Assembly (NCBI RefSeq): GCF_024220585.1
Contig: NZ_JAMXKF010000003.1
Coordinates: 186,001-250,000 of the forward strand
DNA length: 64,000 bases
Source of the DNA: Dyadobacter diqingensis
Lineage (GTDB): Bacteria > Bacteroidota > Bacteroidia > Cytophagales > Spirosomataceae
Direction: 5' to 3'
Position numbers and translations under genes: made by a program
Notes under the pieces: model-generated
What the model was told of the DNA's origin: nothing
The model's database searches: none
The model's input: the letters and a program-made list of their open reading frames with translations, nothing else
In this document: positions 52,593-61,162 of the stretch, one piece after another
Position numbering within the stretch: position 1 is the stretch's first letter
How the letters are laid out: each line of letters starts with the position of its first letter

Positions 52593-52630
52593 GATTTAGC
52601 AGTTGGCTTTTAGCGATTAGCTTTTGGTCA
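52593..52630. repeat. TTAGC-type intergenic repeat after lpdA
   Basis: TTAGCAGTTGGCTTTTAGC and GATTAGCTTTTGG follow the lpdA stop codon directly and resemble the repeat after sdhA. Confidence 0.5.
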
Positions 52631-52640
52631 TAACGAATAT

Positions 52641-52674
52641 AAAACCCTGGTAGACTTTGGTCTGCCGGGGTTTT
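52641..52674 (+). terminator. Terminator of lpdA
   Basis: A 15-bp stem with two G-T pairs (52641-52655 and 52660-52674), a TTTG loop and a long T-run, 49 bases after the stop codon. Confidence 0.85.
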
Positions 52675-52706
52675 TGTTTTCAGAGGCTTATTGGATCATT
52701 CAGACT

Positions 52707-52744
52707 TATACGAAAATGTATATTACCTTATACATTTTCGTATA
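52707..52744. promoter_or_regulatory. Paired palindromic operator
   Basis: Two arms (52707-52722 and 52729-52744) form a perfect 16-bp inverted repeat, 6 bases apart. Each arm is itself palindromic: TATAC-GAAAAT-GTATA and its mirror. That is the layout of two adjacent sites for a dimeric repressor, 41 bases upstream of the nucleotidyltransferase gene. It lacks a T-run and is AT-rich, so an operator is likelier than a terminator. Confidence 0.6.
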
Positions 52745-52784
52745 TATTCATTGTAACTTTATGTCATAACCAGCTCTTAAAAAC

Positions 52785-53387
52785 ATGTCTAATAGTGACT
52801 TCCATACAAAATCGCAGTATTTAGAAAATATAGAATCTTTCAGTCGACTGAACCGACTGGCAGGAAAGTTATATCGTTCGAATCCGCTTAATAAAAAGGC
52901 ACTTTGTATGGATATCAGTAGTGAGGATGTACAGCAGTTGTTGAAAAGTCTAAACCGTTTTGAGGTAAAATATCTCCTTATTGGTGGAATGGCAGGAGTT
53001 GTTCATGGACATATCCGCACGACGCAGGATATGGATTTATGGATAAAAAGCGGAGAGGAAAATACCAACGCACTGATCCATGCTTTATCTGAAAACGAGG
53101 TTGTTGGCAGTAATTTACTGTTAAATATGCCACTTATTTTCGGTTATACCTCGGTTCGTTTTGGAATGTCAGGGTTTGAACTGGATTTGGGACATTCTTT
53201 AAAAGCATTTGGTGAAACTGATTTTGATGCGTGTTACAATCGGGCTTTACAGGCAGACCTGGATGGCATTCCGTTTCCGGTCATTCAGCTCGGTGATCTG
53301 ATTACAGAGAAAAGGGCAACCGGGAGAAATAAGGATTTGGCTGATGTGGAGGAATTGCAGCGTATCTGGGAAAGTCGGCAGATTTAA
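52785..53387 (+). CDS. Nucleotidyltransferase-fold protein (possible toxin)
   Basis: A 200-residue protein. Residues about 42-200 are a nucleotidyltransferase domain of the type annotated as DUF6036/AbiEii-like: 'VKYLLIGGMAGVVHGHIRTT' followed by 'QDMDLWI', whose two Asp are metal ligands, then 'FELDLGHSL' and the family end 'LITEKRATGRNKDLADVEEL'. Such proteins are often toxins of toxin-antitoxin pairs. The first 41 residues have no match I know; an internal ATG at 52908 ('MDISSEDVQQLL') is an equally good start. A double palindrome lies just upstream, but no antitoxin gene is next to it. Confidence 0.75.
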   Translation: MSNSDFHTKSQYLENIESFSRLNRLAGKLYRSNPLNKKALCMDISSEDVQQLLKSLNRFEVKYLLIGGMAGVVHGHIRTTQDMDLWIKSGEENTNALIHALSENEVVGSNLLLNMPLIFGYTSVRFGMSGFELDLGHSLKAFGETDFDACYNRALQADLDGIPFPVIQLGDLITEKRATGRNKDLADVEELQRIWESRQI

Positions 53388-53496
53388 CCTGTACAGATTT
53401 AACCACCTTATCTAAAGGAATTCTGATATCGAGGGAGACACAGAATTGTTTTAATTGTATATTGGAACACTCAACGATAAAAGGTGAAAATTCAGT

Positions 53497-55266
53497 TTGG
53501 ATAAGGTAGTATATTCAAGTCGTTTTAATGACATTTGGAAGGCGGAGCACGATATTAAATCTCAGTGGGGAAATCGGGCTTTTTGCATTGCTCATATCAT
53601 TGGCTACCCGGCAACTTCTCTTCTTTATTACCTGAACAACAATCCGCTCTTTTCGAAAATCCTTCAGATACAGCTTTTAGGAAGCGCAGTAATGATCGCC
53701 TTAATGGTTTTTCATTTTCTAAATAAGCTTTCAAGCCAGCGCGTTGCGTTTTACACGTTTTTGACCGTCATCATTTTTCACGCCTGGATTCTGGCGACGA
53801 TACCCCATGCGTCGTATGACAGGGCCAGTTTTAACATGACGCTGGCATTGATATTTATCACAATCGTTTTGCGCTGGCCTGCCAGGGAATCGATTATTTG
53901 TACAATTCTTGTCTTTTTGCTTTTTCCATCAGCTCTTTACTGGCTTCAACCGGAGGCACTGGGACAGTTTATAAAAGAGGGCGGTTTTTTTCTTTTTCTG
54001 GGACAATTATTGTTCCCGTTTATCATGCATATCAAGTATACCAGCGATAAGCGGGCGTTTTATTATCAGTATACACTTCGGGAAAAGAATGAATTGTTAG
54101 AAAAACATATCCTCATTACAGAAGAAGCAACCCGCGCCAAAACAGATTTTCTTTCCATGATGAGTCACGAAATCCGCACGCCTTTGAATGGTATTGTAGG
54201 TATCGTGCATTTATTGCTGAAAGAGGAATTACGGAGTGATTTTCAGAAAGAAATGATACAGACGCTGCTTTTTTCATCCAATCATTTGATGACGGTCGTC
54301 AACGACATTATGGATTTTAACAAAATCAATTCCAACCATGTCAAGCTGGATTCAAGCCCCTTTGACCCGGTTCTGTTATTCAGGAATCTTGAAAAGACCT
54401 TTATTCCAAAAGCCAGAGAGAAACGTCTCGAACTGATTTTTGATATTGAAAATTCGTTGCCGCCTCAGTTACTGGGCGATCAGGGAAGATTAAATCAGGT
54501 GATCACGAATCTGATTCACAACGCCATTAAATTTACGGATAAGGGCTCGGTAACCTTAAAGGTGAGTGAGCTAACGAGGAATGAACAAGAAATTGGACTT
54601 TATTTTAAAATAAGCGATACAGGAATTGGCATCCCTGCCGATAAACAAGATTCGATTTTCGAGCTGTTCACGCAGGCGCATACCTCCGGTGACCGGCAAT
54701 ACGGTGGCTCTGGCTTGGGGCTCGCGATTACGAAGGAAATTTTGAGACTTTTTGAAAGTGAAATTAATCTCCATAGTACTGCGGATAAAGGCTCGGAGTT
54801 CTCGTTCGAAATTAATTTTTCCTATTCCAGTCAGCCGTTAAATAACGGGAAACAGATTGTTGAAGCAAAGCAGGCCTCATATCCGGATGCAAAAGTACTG
54901 GTGGTTGATGACAACTACACCAATTTGCTATTGGCTACGACACTGCTCAAACGTAAGAATATCAGTTTTGAAACCGCAGAAAACGGCCAGGAAGCATTGG
55001 ATAAATTCAAGGCCTCGGAAGACTACGATCTCGTGCTGATGGATCTCCGAATGCCGGTTATGGACGGTTTTGAATCTACGATCCTGATGCGGGCAGAAGG
55101 TTATACCGTCCCCATCGTAGCGCTGACCGCTTCCACTTTTGAAGATGAAAAAGAGAGAGCGCTGTCAAACGGTTTCACAGGGTATCTGGTAAAGCCATTT
55201 TTACCGGTGGACTTTTATGAAATGGTTTATTTCCACCTGGATAAAAAGGCTGTTGAAAATGAATAA
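53497..55266 (+). CDS. Hybrid sensor histidine kinase/response regulator
   Basis: A 589-residue hybrid two-component protein. Residues 1-180 hold about six hydrophobic segments that form a membrane sensor. HisKA follows with His224 in 'SMMSHEIRTPLNG', then the ATPase with N-box 'NLIHNAIKFTDKG', G1 'DTGIGIP' and G2 'GGSGLGLAI'. The C-terminal receiver (about 466-582) has Asp516 in 'LMDLRMPVMDG' and Lys566 in 'LVKPF'. No separate output domain is present, so the signal must pass to another protein. The start is a TTG and is uncertain. Confidence 0.9.
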   Translation: MDKVVYSSRFNDIWKAEHDIKSQWGNRAFCIAHIIGYPATSLLYYLNNNPLFSKILQIQLLGSAVMIALMVFHFLNKLSSQRVAFYTFLTVIIFHAWILATIPHASYDRASFNMTLALIFITIVLRWPARESIICTILVFLLFPSALYWLQPEALGQFIKEGGFFLFLGQLLFPFIMHIKYTSDKRAFYYQYTLREKNELLEKHILITEEATRAKTDFLSMMSHEIRTPLNGIVGIVHLLLKEELRSDFQKEMIQTLLFSSNHLMTVVNDIMDFNKINSNHVKLDSSPFDPVLLFRNLEKTFIPKAREKRLELIFDIENSLPPQLLGDQGRLNQVITNLIHNAIKFTDKGSVTLKVSELTRNEQEIGLYFKISDTGIGIPADKQDSIFELFTQAHTSGDRQYGGSGLGLAITKEILRLFESEINLHSTADKGSEFSFEINFSYSSQPLNNGKQIVEAKQASYPDAKVLVVDDNYTNLLLATTLLKRKNISFETAENGQEALDKFKASEDYDLVLMDLRMPVMDGFESTILMRAEGYTVPIVALTASTFEDEKERALSNGFTGYLVKPFLPVDFYEMVYFHLDKKAVENE

Positions 55267-55330
55267 GTTGTTAAAGACCTGATATACCATGCCGAAACGC
55301 AGAAAGCCGTGATCCGGCACAGTATAATTA

Positions 55331-56329
55331 CTATTTGATTTTCTGACGGCGCTGCATGGCTTCTCTCCATGTTGTCAGGACAATGCCTTCTTTCTCAATA
55401 TATTTTCTAAGTTCGGGATCAATCATGGCCAGAAAATCCCCTTCACGGGTCGGGTATGAGTCCGAAATTTTCGGGAATACCTCCGTATGGATCGTACAGT
55501 GCATGATCACCATGGTCAGGCCTGGTTTGATGTTTTTGATGGCGTTGATATACTTTTCTGTCTTATATTTTTGAAGTGCTTTCTCAGACTTATCGCCGGA
55601 CTCAGGGCCTTTCCATCCATAACTGGAATTTTCAAGATCGTCCAAAACGGGTAAACCGGCATTCCAGAGTTGTTTTCCTACCATTTGTGTCATCGCAAGC
55701 TGATCTGCAATTATTTTTTCCTGTTGCTGCACCACCGTGTTATGCCCTCCGGGAAACATCACCGGGATTTTTTCTTCCATCCCGACCTTTAAATAACGCT
55801 GTAAAAATTCAGGTGTGGCGAAAAGCGTTCCCATGTGCGAATCCAGGTGCGTTGGCGTAAAACCCATGGTTCTGGCACGGTCCAGCTGTGCCCTGATTTC
55901 CTTTTCAACTTCATCGGGCGAGGCATTTTTTACTACATCGGAAACGCCTCTCCACATGGCTCCTTCGGAGTCAACCAAACCTTTGACCTGATTTTTCCCT
56001 GCCAGGGGCCCCCAGCGATAATCTTTCCACTCCGAGGTTAATGTCAAATGAAGCCCCGCGTCTATGTCAGGATTTTCTTTCAGATAATGTACAAAACCCG
56101 GTACCCAGCCACAGGGCATCATCACACTTAAAGAATTGGCAACCCCTTCTTTAATCGCCCTGATCGCACCCTGGTTGGATTCATAGGACATGCCGACATC
56201 ATCCACATGGATGATCAATACTTTTTTGCCCTTCGGGTAACCCAGTTTTTCGGCGTACGTAGGCTCGCCAGTTTGTGCCCGGATCGTGAAGGAAATCAGC
56301 AATATTAAGAATAGTAACGACTGCTTCAT
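55331..56329 (-). CDS. YdjC/ChbG family carbohydrate deacetylase
   Basis: A 332-residue secreted protein. A signal peptide (1-18, 'SFTIRAQ') precedes a YdjC-like deacetylase domain: 'HVDDVGMS' (41-48) supplies the metal-binding Asp, 'HLTLTSEW' and 'HLDSHMGTL' the His ligands. Family members remove acetyl groups from chito-oligosaccharides or other sugars; export suggests action on extracellular glycans. It is divergent from the following gene (66-base gap). Confidence 0.85.
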   Translation of the reverse strand: MKQSLLFLILLISFTIRAQTGEPTYAEKLGYPKGKKVLIIHVDDVGMSYESNQGAIRAIKEGVANSLSVMMPCGWVPGFVHYLKENPDIDAGLHLTLTSEWKDYRWGPLAGKNQVKGLVDSEGAMWRGVSDVVKNASPDEVEKEIRAQLDRARTMGFTPTHLDSHMGTLFATPEFLQRYLKVGMEEKIPVMFPGGHNTVVQQQEKIIADQLAMTQMVGKQLWNAGLPVLDDLENSSYGWKGPESGDKSEKALQKYKTEKYINAIKNIKPGLTMVIMHCTIHTEVFPKISDSYPTREGDFLAMIDPELRKYIEKEGIVLTTWREAMQRRQKIK

Positions 56330-56395
56330 AAGATTTTTAAATTGATTATGTTTGTTTTGAAGTATTTGTAACCGATCACTTTAACTATACACGCA

Positions 56396-57874
56396 ATGAA
56401 GCATTTAGTACTAGTTTTTATACTTGTTTTGTTTTCGGGATATTACTGCAATGGACAAAAATTGGGGGCGCGGGAAATTGTAAACCGTGCATTGAAAGTT
56501 CATACGGGAGGGAAAGTGTTAAGTCAGTATGCTTTGAATATTACGTACGATAAGCCGGGAACGGCAAACCCAGGCCTTGTCCAGACCAATCCGTGGCTTT
56601 CACTGATAGACTCATTAATGCTGACGATGTTGGATTCAATGCGGAGGGAGATGGAGATACAAAAGGCGGAAACGGAAAAATCTATGTATAGTTTTTTTAA
56701 TGAGCTACATGAAGGGCAAAAGGAAAAATACGATTTTGATCTTACATCGAAGATTGCAGCCACAACCATTTTAAGGCCAAACCAGTTGAAGGGAAGGCCA
56801 GACACCAGCCGAACGGTATATGCTCTGGATCCGAACGCAAATGCTTTTTATCATCTTAAAAATAACCCGGTAGCCATACTTCAGCTCATGGCCATGGACA
56901 CATCCGAACTGAATTATACCGGGGCAGTGACTTTTGAAGGCCTTGATTATCATGTGGTACAGGTTAGAGTTGGTGTGAAATGGCTCGACGTTTACTTCGA
57001 CGGGCAAAGCAATATGTTAAGCAAATTATTTATTATGCAGGTAGATACGGATCCTTTAATCGGTCGCGGGCCGGTTTATTACAAAGACATCATTTATTAT
57101 AAACAATTTGAAAAGAAGGAAGGCTTTTGGGTTCCGAATGAAATAGAGGAAGCCAACAGCCAAAATGAATTTACGATTAGAAAAAAAATGGAATGGGTTA
57201 GTATTAATAAACCGTTTGCCCCATCGACTTTTGCCGCAGAACCTTCTGAGTATGACCGGGTGAAATATAATATTTCTGAAATTGGTAAGGACTTATATGT
57301 ACTGGAAGTAAGCCGGAAAGTCCTAAACGAACGATCCTTGCTGAAAGTGACTGAGACCGAGGGCATATCCTTGTTTGCTACACTTTCAAATATTGACCTG
57401 TCGAATGAGAAGTATTTGTCTGCGTTGAAGGAGAAATTTCCCAATACCCAAGTCCGGAATATTTTCAATCTTGACCGGCTTTCCGGAGTGCTTTCACTTT
57501 CCGCTTTCTTCTCCGGGAAAACGCATTATTATGCTCCAATCGGAACTGGCTTTTTTGCGGAAGAGAAAATCCGGGCATACGAAAGTCCCCGGGAAGATTC
57601 GACCCGTCAGGTTTTGCGTAAGGAAGGACTCTTAACGACTTTCGATGCTGATTTTAAGACGGCTGATGTTGAGACTTTAATTCTTAATCCGGTCAGGAAA
57701 GATGAATTTGAATCGATTTGGGTGGCTTATTATTTGCCAAAGGATAGAGCAATTTTTATCAATGGAACTCCGTTCCATGCTGGTAGCAGCAGTGGCGAAG
57801 CAAGTAAATTGGACAAAATGCTGTACGAGCTTGCTTCCAAAAGATCATTATCCATTGAGAAAATCATTTATTAG
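56396..57874 (+). CDS. Secreted protein of unknown function, cut by an in-frame amber codon
   Basis: A 492-residue exported protein (signal peptide 1-20, 'SGYYCNGQ'). Residues about 25-290 have the look of an outer-membrane lipoprotein-sorting or carrier fold ('YDKPGTANPGLVQTNP', 'YFDGQSNMLSKLFI'). Residues about 290-490 weakly recall a metallo-beta-lactamase-type fold ('GISLFATLSNIDLSNEKYLSAL', partly; 'THYYAPIGTGFFAEE') without the HxHxDH metal motif. The frame does not end naturally: after TAG (57872-57874) the same frame runs on for 33 codons to a TGA at 57974-57976. Confidence 0.6.
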   Translation: MKHLVLVFILVLFSGYYCNGQKLGAREIVNRALKVHTGGKVLSQYALNITYDKPGTANPGLVQTNPWLSLIDSLMLTMLDSMRREMEIQKAETEKSMYSFFNELHEGQKEKYDFDLTSKIAATTILRPNQLKGRPDTSRTVYALDPNANAFYHLKNNPVAILQLMAMDTSELNYTGAVTFEGLDYHVVQVRVGVKWLDVYFDGQSNMLSKLFIMQVDTDPLIGRGPVYYKDIIYYKQFEKKEGFWVPNEIEEANSQNEFTIRKKMEWVSINKPFAPSTFAAEPSEYDRVKYNISEIGKDLYVLEVSRKVLNERSLLKVTETEGISLFATLSNIDLSNEKYLSALKEKFPNTQVRNIFNLDRLSGVLSLSAFFSGKTHYYAPIGTGFFAEEKIRAYESPREDSTRQVLRKEGLLTTFDADFKTADVETLILNPVRKDEFESIWVAYYLPKDRAIFINGTPFHAGSSSGEASKLDKMLYELASKRSLSIEKIIY

Positions 57875-57976
57875 GGCTCTTATCTGGATAATGCACCGCT
57901 TTTTATGTCTTATGAAGAATTTGAAAAAAGAGTAAAAAATACCGACTTCTCAAAGTACGACCGAAAGAATAAGTGA
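57875..57976 (+). pseudogene. C-terminal remainder of the 56396 gene beyond the amber codon
   Basis: Thirty-three codons in the same frame as the gene before it: 'GSYLDNAPLFMSYEEFEKRV' and a basic end 'SKYDRKNK', then TGA. It has a natural protein-like composition and no other start site fits it, so it looks like the lost tail of the upstream product. A nonsense change, sequencing error or stop readthrough would all explain it. Confidence 0.65.
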
Positions 57977-58054
57977 CGGGCCTGGTGAGGCGCCGTATAC
58001 AATACCGAAACTTGTTTCTCGTTATTTGCCGACAATCTCACCCCGAACCATCGC

Positions 58055-59041
58055 ATGAAAATTTCCGGACATTTATTTTTCGGCTTACTTTTTACGGCCG
58101 TTTCTTCGGTTCAGGCTCAGCACTTTGCATTGAGCCGGCTTTTTTACCCCAACTTAACTTTAAAAGCAGACTACAATGTGCCGTCAAATCTTGGCGGCGG
58201 AACCGGGAAAGATTATGGTGTGACCCGGAGTGGATTTTTCGGAATTATCCCCCTCCAAAGCGAAGTCCAGCTGGGTTACAGTCTGAGAAAAAAGTTTGAT
58301 CTGCGGGCTGTGCACACGGTTTTGCTAACTCAGTTTACCCAAATTCAGCCAACGGTTGACGGTAAAAATATTCCAAGTAATGGTTATAAAACACTTTCCC
58401 TGGGCGTGATCAGATTGCAGGCCAGTATCAAAGACCGGCTTTGGGTGTATGGCGGGGGGCTGGGCATGACCGAAAGTAACGAGACGTTTTTTACTCCGCA
58501 GCCATTTTTTTGGGGAGGCGCTGCCCGGATGCATATTCTGGGATTGCATACGCAGATTATGTACGGATCGATTTTAGCATACAATCAAAAACTGCGCTTT
58601 GTGCCGGTATTCGGAGTGAACAAACGTTTTGGCAAAGACTGGCGTGTTTCAGCTTTGCTACCGTTTATGGCGAATGTGAATTACCGCGCAACGGGCTGGT
58701 TTAATGTGGATATGATGGCTGGTTTAAATGGTTATAGCGGAGGATTTCAGATTCAGACACCAGAAGAAAAAATGTTGAGAAGGGAAAATTACCGGCAGAT
58801 AAAACTGGGTGTTTCCGCAAATGCGCATTTATTTACAGCGATTAATATCTCTTTGGAAGCAGGTGTAACGACGTTCCGCCAGCTGAAAACTTTTAACAGT
58901 GCAAGAGAAACGCTGACAGCTTATACGCCCGGGACAACGCCGTACATTGGAGCCAGTATCCGCTACATCACAAGCAGGTCGAAATTGTCCAGCAGATTTA
59001 CAAATAAAATGGGCATTGGCGGCGGCGGAATTAACTGGTAA
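58055..59041 (+). CDS. Outer-membrane beta-barrel protein, unknown function
   Basis: A 328-residue exported protein. The signal peptide (1-22, 'VSSVQAQ') is followed by alternating strands with aromatic ends ('RLWVYGGGLGMTE', 'MHILGLHTQIMYGS') and a Gly-rich end 'MGIGGGGINW'. It is of the type annotated as DUF6268 outer-membrane beta-barrel proteins. No function is known to me. It is 78 bases after the interrupted gene and may be cotranscribed with it. Confidence 0.7.
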   Translation: MKISGHLFFGLLFTAVSSVQAQHFALSRLFYPNLTLKADYNVPSNLGGGTGKDYGVTRSGFFGIIPLQSEVQLGYSLRKKFDLRAVHTVLLTQFTQIQPTVDGKNIPSNGYKTLSLGVIRLQASIKDRLWVYGGGLGMTESNETFFTPQPFFWGGAARMHILGLHTQIMYGSILAYNQKLRFVPVFGVNKRFGKDWRVSALLPFMANVNYRATGWFNVDMMAGLNGYSGGFQIQTPEEKMLRRENYRQIKLGVSANAHLFTAINISLEAGVTTFRQLKTFNSARETLTAYTPGTTPYIGASIRYITSRSKLSSRFTNKMGIGGGGINW

Positions 59042-59139
59042 TTTTTGTCTGTCGATCTTAATTTTTCTATATTTATTTGGTCAGTTTGCTGGTTTTAAAG
59101 TTAAATCATTACGCTGATAAACCCTTTATCACAAAATGT

Positions 59140-59583
59140 ATGAGAAAAATTCTTATCGCAGCATTGATTTGTTTAAGTTTTTTGTCATCCTGTAAAAACA
59201 GCAAAATGAGTGCAAAACCTGCCGCCGCTGTCTCACCGGTTGAGTCGCTGGAAGGCACCTGGGTCCTCAATTATCTGATGGCACCGGGAAAATCTTTTGA
59301 TGAATTGTACGCCGGCAAAAAACCTGAGATCACTTTTGAAATAAAAGAAAACAGGTTTAGCGGGAATACGGGCTGTAATTCCTTTTCCGGAAAGTTAAAT
59401 GTAGACGGGCACAAAATCAGTTTCAGGGATCCTTATGCGATGACCAGAATGATGTGTCAGGGAGAAGGGGAGAGCGTTTTTACAGAAAGCCTTAAAAAAG
59501 TTAACACGTATGCAGTCAGTGATGGCAACACGTTGAATTTCATCAGCGGTGATATTGCCATGATGCGTTTTACCAGAAAATAA
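59140..59583 (+). CDS. META domain lipoprotein (HslJ-like)
   Basis: A 147-residue lipoprotein. 'MRKILIAALICLSFLSSC' has a lipobox ending at Cys18. The mature part is a META domain: 'LEGTWVLNYL', 'NTGCNSFSG', 'MTRMMCQGEGESVFTESL'. Related HslJ is linked to novobiocin resistance and heat shock in E. coli, but the role here is open. I chose the ATG at 59140 because it gives the lipoprotein signal; the frame upstream adds 21 residues without a signal. Confidence 0.85.
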   Translation: MRKILIAALICLSFLSSCKNSKMSAKPAAAVSPVESLEGTWVLNYLMAPGKSFDELYAGKKPEITFEIKENRFSGNTGCNSFSGKLNVDGHKISFRDPYAMTRMMCQGEGESVFTESLKKVNTYAVSDGNTLNFISGDIAMMRFTRK

Positions 59584-59622
59584 AAAAGGGATCGATAGCC
59601 GTTAAGCTTGTCGATCCCTTTT
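59584..59622. terminator. Bidirectional terminator after the META gene
   Basis: A perfect 12-bp stem (59584-59595 and 59611-59622), ending in TTTT and preceded by AAAA, between convergent stop codons. Confidence 0.8.
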
Positions 59623-59640
59623 CCATATGATGCTGAAAGA

Positions 59641-60624
59641 CTAAATCAGTCCTTCCTTTTCTGCTTCTGCCTTCAAAAGTGCCTTATCAATCGGGACAAC
59701 GCCTACGAGTTCGCAGACCAGTCCACCACCGAGGTTGGAAATCCCGGCGATCGAATGCGGCGGGAGCCCGAGCGCTACGCAGCAGGCAGCGATACTGATA
59801 ACCGTGTCACCTGCACCCGAAACGTCGGCGATGTGGCGGATATGAGCAGGAAGTTTGTGTATTTCTTCTTTGAAATCAATGTAGACGCCTCTTTCCGAAA
59901 GCGTGATCAATGCGCCCTTGGCCCCCAGCGTATTTTTCAATTGCTCCACGGTGGCCTGCAATTCGGCAGGGTTATCCACATTGAATTCCACCTTCAGACC
60001 CTCACGGAGTTCTTTCAGGTTTGGTTTGAAAAGTGTTACGTTGTTATAGGCAAGGAAATTACGCTTCTTAGGATCAACGACCGTCGGTACGTTGTGTAAA
60101 TTGGCAAATTCAGTTATCTCAGCAATCGATTCTGCTGTCAGGACACCTTTGTCATAATCCTCAAAAATAATGACATGACAGGATGGAATCAGTTCTTTGG
60201 CTTTGGCGACGAGTCTGTCCTTTTCTGCTCCGGATATCGGTTTGTCTGTTTCTGTATCAATACGGACCACCTGCTGAGATCCGGCAATGATGCGTTCCTT
60301 GATCGTCGTGATTCTGCTTTCGCTGCGGATCAGGCCCTCACAGTTTAACCCTTTTTCAATCAGACTGTTTTTCAAGGCATCGCCGGAGGTATCCGTTCCT
60401 ATCACTGAGCAGATTATCGCTTCCGCACCCAGGGCCTGCACGTTCAAAAGCACGTTTCCGGCGCCACCCAGGCGGTATTCTCGGTGACTTACATTAACCA
60501 CCGGAACAGGCGCTTCCGGTGAAATACGTTCTACTTTCCCCCAAACATAAGAGTCGAGCATAACGTCGCCAATGACCAGTACGCGTAAAGAATTGAATGC
60601 TTCAAAAACCTGATGGATATTCAT
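59641..60624 (-). CDS. PfkB-type kinase, D-glycero-beta-D-manno-heptose 7-phosphate kinase-like
   Basis: A 327-residue sugar kinase that matches the N-terminal half of HldE/RfaE. 'VIGDVMLDSYVWGKVERISPEAPVPV' (partly: 'ERISPEAPVPV') and 'YRLGGAGNVLLN' are the substrate-side motifs, and 'DVSGAGDTVISIA' holds the catalytic Asp. It phosphorylates heptose-7-phosphate for lipopolysaccharide core. The adenylyltransferase half of HldE is absent, so that step must be coded elsewhere. The ATG at 60624 ('MNIHQVFEAF') is chosen over the one at 60675, whose extra 17 residues do not fit. Confidence 0.82.
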   Translation of the reverse strand: MNIHQVFEAFNSLRVLVIGDVMLDSYVWGKVERISPEAPVPVVNVSHREYRLGGAGNVLLNVQALGAEAIICSVIGTDTSGDALKNSLIEKGLNCEGLIRSESRITTIKERIIAGSQQVVRIDTETDKPISGAEKDRLVAKAKELIPSCHVIIFEDYDKGVLTAESIAEITEFANLHNVPTVVDPKKRNFLAYNNVTLFKPNLKELREGLKVEFNVDNPAELQATVEQLKNTLGAKGALITLSERGVYIDFKEEIHKLPAHIRHIADVSGAGDTVISIAACCVALGLPPHSIAGISNLGGGLVCELVGVVPIDKALLKAEAEKEGLI

Positions 60625-60733
60625 TAATATAATTTTGACCGGGTTTACCGTGTGTTGATGAATGAATTCGGGCAATCATTTTCAGATTAAACCGTGCCAA
60701 AATTCGTACAAAGGGTTGAAAAAATCAAACCAT

Positions 60734-61162
60734 TCAGACATTTGCCACGAAATGCAGGCTGGTGATCTGGAAACGTTTGTTGAGATAAAGGCGGTGTGCA
60801 TTGGTTCTGTTCACATTCACGCCGGAATCAAGGTGGATTTCCTGATACTCCCCCTTTTGCGCAAAATCAGAGATCCAGTCGAGCAAAACACCCGCATATC
60901 CTTTTCCCCGATGCTGTGGAAGTGTGGAAAGATCGTCGATGTAAATATATTTTCCGCGGAACAGGTTATAACCCGTTTCAAAAACGGCGACTGCGGCAGC
61001 TTGTCCGTCTTCTTCAATAAAGATAATTTGCCTTTTGTCTGCCAGTGTTTTCTGAACGGCGTCCGGATATAGCTCGTCCGTTAAAGAAGGCCGCAGCGCC
61101 TGAATGGCACTGCGGCATTTTAGAATGTCGGTTTCTGTTGCGACAAGCTGAACCTGTGTCAT
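60734..61162 (-). CDS. GNAT family acetyltransferase
   Basis: A 142-residue N-acetyltransferase. The acetyl-CoA loop '[15 protein letters not shown]' with the Q/RxxGxG/A pattern is clear, followed by '[19 protein letters not shown]' (partly: '[14 protein letters not shown]'), the usual last helix. Its start overlaps the ribBA stop by 4 bases (ATGA), so translation is coupled to ribBA. Substrate unknown. Confidence 0.85.
   Translation of the reverse strand: MTQVQLVATETDILKCRSAIQALRPSLTDELYPDAVQKTLADKRQIIFIEEDGQAAAVAVFETGYNLFRGKYIYIDDLSTLPQHRGKGYAGVLLDWISDFAQKGEYQEIHLDSGVNVNRTNAHRLYLNKRFQITSLHFVANV

Noticed and set aside
52707..52744. The 16-bp inverted repeat read as a second terminator of lpdA
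   Set aside because: It is AT-rich without a GC stem or T-run, a strong terminator already lies at 52641-52674, and each arm is itself palindromic as in operators.
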